From contig NZ_NGNS01000003.1 in the NCBI RefSeq assembly GCF_002165625.1, positions 1 through 64,000 of the forward strand: DNA of 64,000 nucleotides, read 5' to 3'. The notes under the pieces were generated by a model. That model was not told the origin of the DNA. It did not search any database and saw only the letters and a program-made list of their open reading frames with translations. This DNA comes from Neiella marina (lineage in GTDB: Bacteria > Pseudomonadota > Gammaproteobacteria > Enterobacterales > Neiellaceae). The position numbers and the translations under genes are program-made. Positions 62,346 to 64,000 of the stretch are shown here, in pieces; the first letter of the stretch is position 1, and each line of letters starts with the position of its first letter.

Positions 62346-64000
62346 TTAAGAGCTCGCGATCATTTTTTGCTGCAGTTGTTGGATTTGGTCTCGGACCGCA
62401 GCAGCCTTTTCAAACTCAAGCGCCTTGGCGTGCTCGAACATTTGTCCTTCGAGCTTAGTGATTTCCGCCATAATCGCCTCAGGGCTCATTAATGCCTTGT
62501 AATCTGCCTCTGGCTCTGCTGCTCTCGCCAGCTTCTTACTCTTTGACTTCTGATATGGCTGACCGATATCCATAATATCTGTGACACTCTTGTTGAGTGC
62601 CTGCGGGACGATACCGTTCGCTTCATTGTGAGCAATCTGCTTGGCCCGGCGGCGTTCAGTCTCATCAATCGCCTGTTTCATCGCTGCAGTTACTCTATCC
62701 GCATATAGAATGGCCTTGCCGTTGAGGTTTCGAGCCGCCCGACCAATAGTCTGGATAAGCGAGCGAGTGGAGCGCAAAAAGCCCTCTTTGTCAGCATCGA
62801 GTATCGCTACTAGCGATACTTCCGGCATATCCAGCCCTTCCCGCAACAGGTTGATGCCAACCAGTACATCAAACTCTCCCAAGCGCAGATCACGAATGAT
62901 CTCCATGCGTTCAACGGCATCAATATCGGAATGCAAGTAGCGCACCCGGTAACCATGCTCGGTGAGGTATTCACTCAAGTCCTCTGCCATTCGCTTGGTG
63001 AGGGTGGTTACCAGCACCCGTTCCTGCTTATCGATTCGAAGCTGCACTTCAGACATTAAGTCGTCAACTTGAGTCGCGACCGGTCTGATTTCGATTTCTG
63101 GATCGACAAGCCCCGTCGGCCTAACAACCTGCTCAACCACCTCGCCCTCTGACTTATCCAGCTCATATTGACCCGGTGTAGCCGAGACATAAATGGTTTG
63201 CGGCGAAATGCTCTCAAACTCATCGAATTTCAGTGGTCGGTTGTCCAACGCCGATGGTAATCGGAAGCCGTAAGTCACGAGGTTTTCTTTGCGTGCCCGG
63301 TCGCCTTTGTACATGGCGCCGACCTGCGACACGGTGACATGGGATTCATCGATAATCAGCAAGGCGTTATCAGGCAAGTAATCCATTAAGGTCGGAGGCG
63401 GCTCGCCCGGTGCTCTGCCGGACAAATAGCGCGAGTAGTTTTCAATACCGGAGCAATAGCCCAACTCCTGCATCATTTCAATATCATACTGAGTGCGTTG
63501 ACTTAACCGTTGTTCCTCAACCAACTTGCTAGCGGAGAGAAGCTCTTCCTTTCGCGACTTCAGCTCAACCTTGATATCGTCAATGGCCTGCAGAATCCGT
63601 TCACGTGGGGTGACATAGTGGGTTTTGGGGTAGACGGTAAAGCGGGCCAAATCTCGTTCAACGGCCCCAGTCAATGGATCAAACTCACTCAGCCGTTCAA
63701 TTTCGTCGTCAAATAGTTCAACTCGAATGGCATAGGTGTCCGATTCTGCTGGAAAGATATCAATGACTTCACCGCGAACACGATAACAGCCGCGTTGAAA
63801 ATCGATGTCATTGCGAGTGTACTGCAACTCGGCAAGGCGGCGCAGAATCGCCCGCTGATCGATAATATCGCCGCGCCGTAGGTGCAACATCATTTTCAGG
63901 TAGGCATCAGGATCACCAAGGCCGTAAATTGCCGATACCGAAGCGACCAGAATCACGTCTGGGCGCTCGAGCAACGCTTTGGTAGCCGACAGACGCATTT
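62346..64000 (-). CDS. uvrB: UvrABC excinuclease subunit UvrB, C-terminal part (5' end beyond window)
   Basis: The frame runs off the right edge, so the 5' end and the N-terminal ~120 residues (with Walker A) are missing here. What is present includes the beta-hairpin region part ([11 protein letters not shown]), the linker with DYFDFE-like features, ESHVTVSQV, helicase motifs [59 protein letters not shown] and QTIGRAARN, and the C-terminal UvrC-binding coiled coil. UvrB checks DNA damage handed over by UvrA. About 550 residues are in the window; family length is about 670. Confidence 0.97.
   Translation of the reverse strand, partial: MRLSATKALLERPDVILVASVSAIYGLGDPDAYLKMMLHLRRGDIIDQRAILRRLAELQYTRNDIDFQRGCYRVRGEVIDIFPAESDTYAIRVELFDDEIERLSEFDPLTGAVERDLARFTVYPKTHYVTPRERILQAIDDIKVELKSRKEELLSASKLVEEQRLSQRTQYDIEMMQELGYCSGIENYSRYLSGRAPGEPPPTLMDYLPDNALLIIDESHVTVSQVGAMYKGDRARKENLVTYGFRLPSALDNRPLKFDEFESISPQTIYVSATPGQYELDKSEGEVVEQVVRPTGLVDPEIEIRPVATQVDDLMSEVQLRIDKQERVLVTTLTKRMAEDLSEYLTEHGYRVRYLHSDIDAVERMEIIRDLRLGEFDVLVGINLLREGLDMPEVSLVAILDADKEGFLRSTRSLIQTIGRAARNLNGKAILYADRVTAAMKQAIDETERRRAKQIAHNEANGIVPQALNKSVTDIMDIGQPYQKSKSKKLARAAEPEADYKALMSPEAIMAEITKLEGQMFEHAKALEFEKAAAVRDQIQQLQQKMIASS

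Noticed and set aside
1-64000. CRISPR array, prophage, restriction or toxin-antitoxin system
   Set aside because: No regularly spaced direct repeats, integrase, phage structural genes, methylase/nuclease pairs or small toxin pairs were seen.

Overview
The window looks like chromosomal DNA of a marine gammaproteobacterium of the Alteromonadales type (Shewanella/Ferrimonas/Neiella-like). This rests on the block ccoNOQP - ccoHIS - TauE/SafE - fnr(etrA) - uspE - ttcA, on DUF2987, DUF3080 and DUF3718 proteins, on large secreted tricorn-like and DPP-IV-like peptidases, and on a xylan-use operon. Gene density is high, intergenic gaps are short, and base composition looks even apart from a few AT-rich gaps. 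No rRNA, tRNA, CRISPR array or prophage was seen.

Layout. 1-2060: the end of an IS3-family insertion sequence, a CHASE-GGDEF diguanylate cyclase whose 5' end the IS removed, and a hairpin-rich non-coding stretch. 2061-6502: a membrane protein, a LacI-family repressor and the divergent GH3 glycosidase it probably controls. 6539-10364: DbpA helicase, a protein with an HExxH motif, an AT-rich gap, an unrecognised coiled-coil protein and a small protein. 10447-20714: tricorn-like protease, a GPH sugar transporter, DPP-IV-like peptidase, a Sel1-repeat protein, YajQ and a lipoprotein. 20936-30883: cbb3 oxidase structural and assembly genes, fnr, uspE and ttcA. 30906-35334: DUF2987, LysE exporter, sirtuin, nucleoside-sugar-epimerase-like SDR, TerB-like protein and GMP reductase. 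35551-39048: molybdenum cofactor genes (moeA facing mobA-moaB-moaC-moaD-moaE). 39085-40910: DUF481 protein and a PilZ protein.

41074-51133 is the main accessory block. A minus-strand operon encodes an SDR sugar dehydrogenase, an SMP-30 lactonase, a FAH-fold 2-keto-3-deoxy-sugar-acid dehydratase, an alpha-ketoglutarate semialdehyde dehydrogenase, a GH43 beta-xylosidase and a GPH transporter. A divergent 2-hydroxyacid dehydrogenase and a GH10 xylanase lipoprotein lie next to it. Read together this is xylan -> xylooligosaccharide -> xylose -> 2-oxoglutarate by the non-phosphorylative (Weimberg-type) route, but the sugar-acid dehydratase that should link lactonase to FAH enzyme is not in the window.

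51408-64000: pyrC; two adjacent secreted spondin-domain proteins followed by an OmpR-type regulator and a sensor kinase; then ppnP, a HAD phosphatase, a pteridine-reductase-like SDR, a CPXCG protein, riboflavin synthase, a MATE exporter, a DUF3080 protein, an SRPBCC protein, and the 3' part of uvrB running off the right edge.

The observations most worth following are the spondin/two-component cluster, the incomplete Weimberg operon, a pair of LacI-type operators with no gene to serve at 40964-41013 that share an 11-mer with the promoter of the transporter at 13893, and the IS-truncated cyclase.
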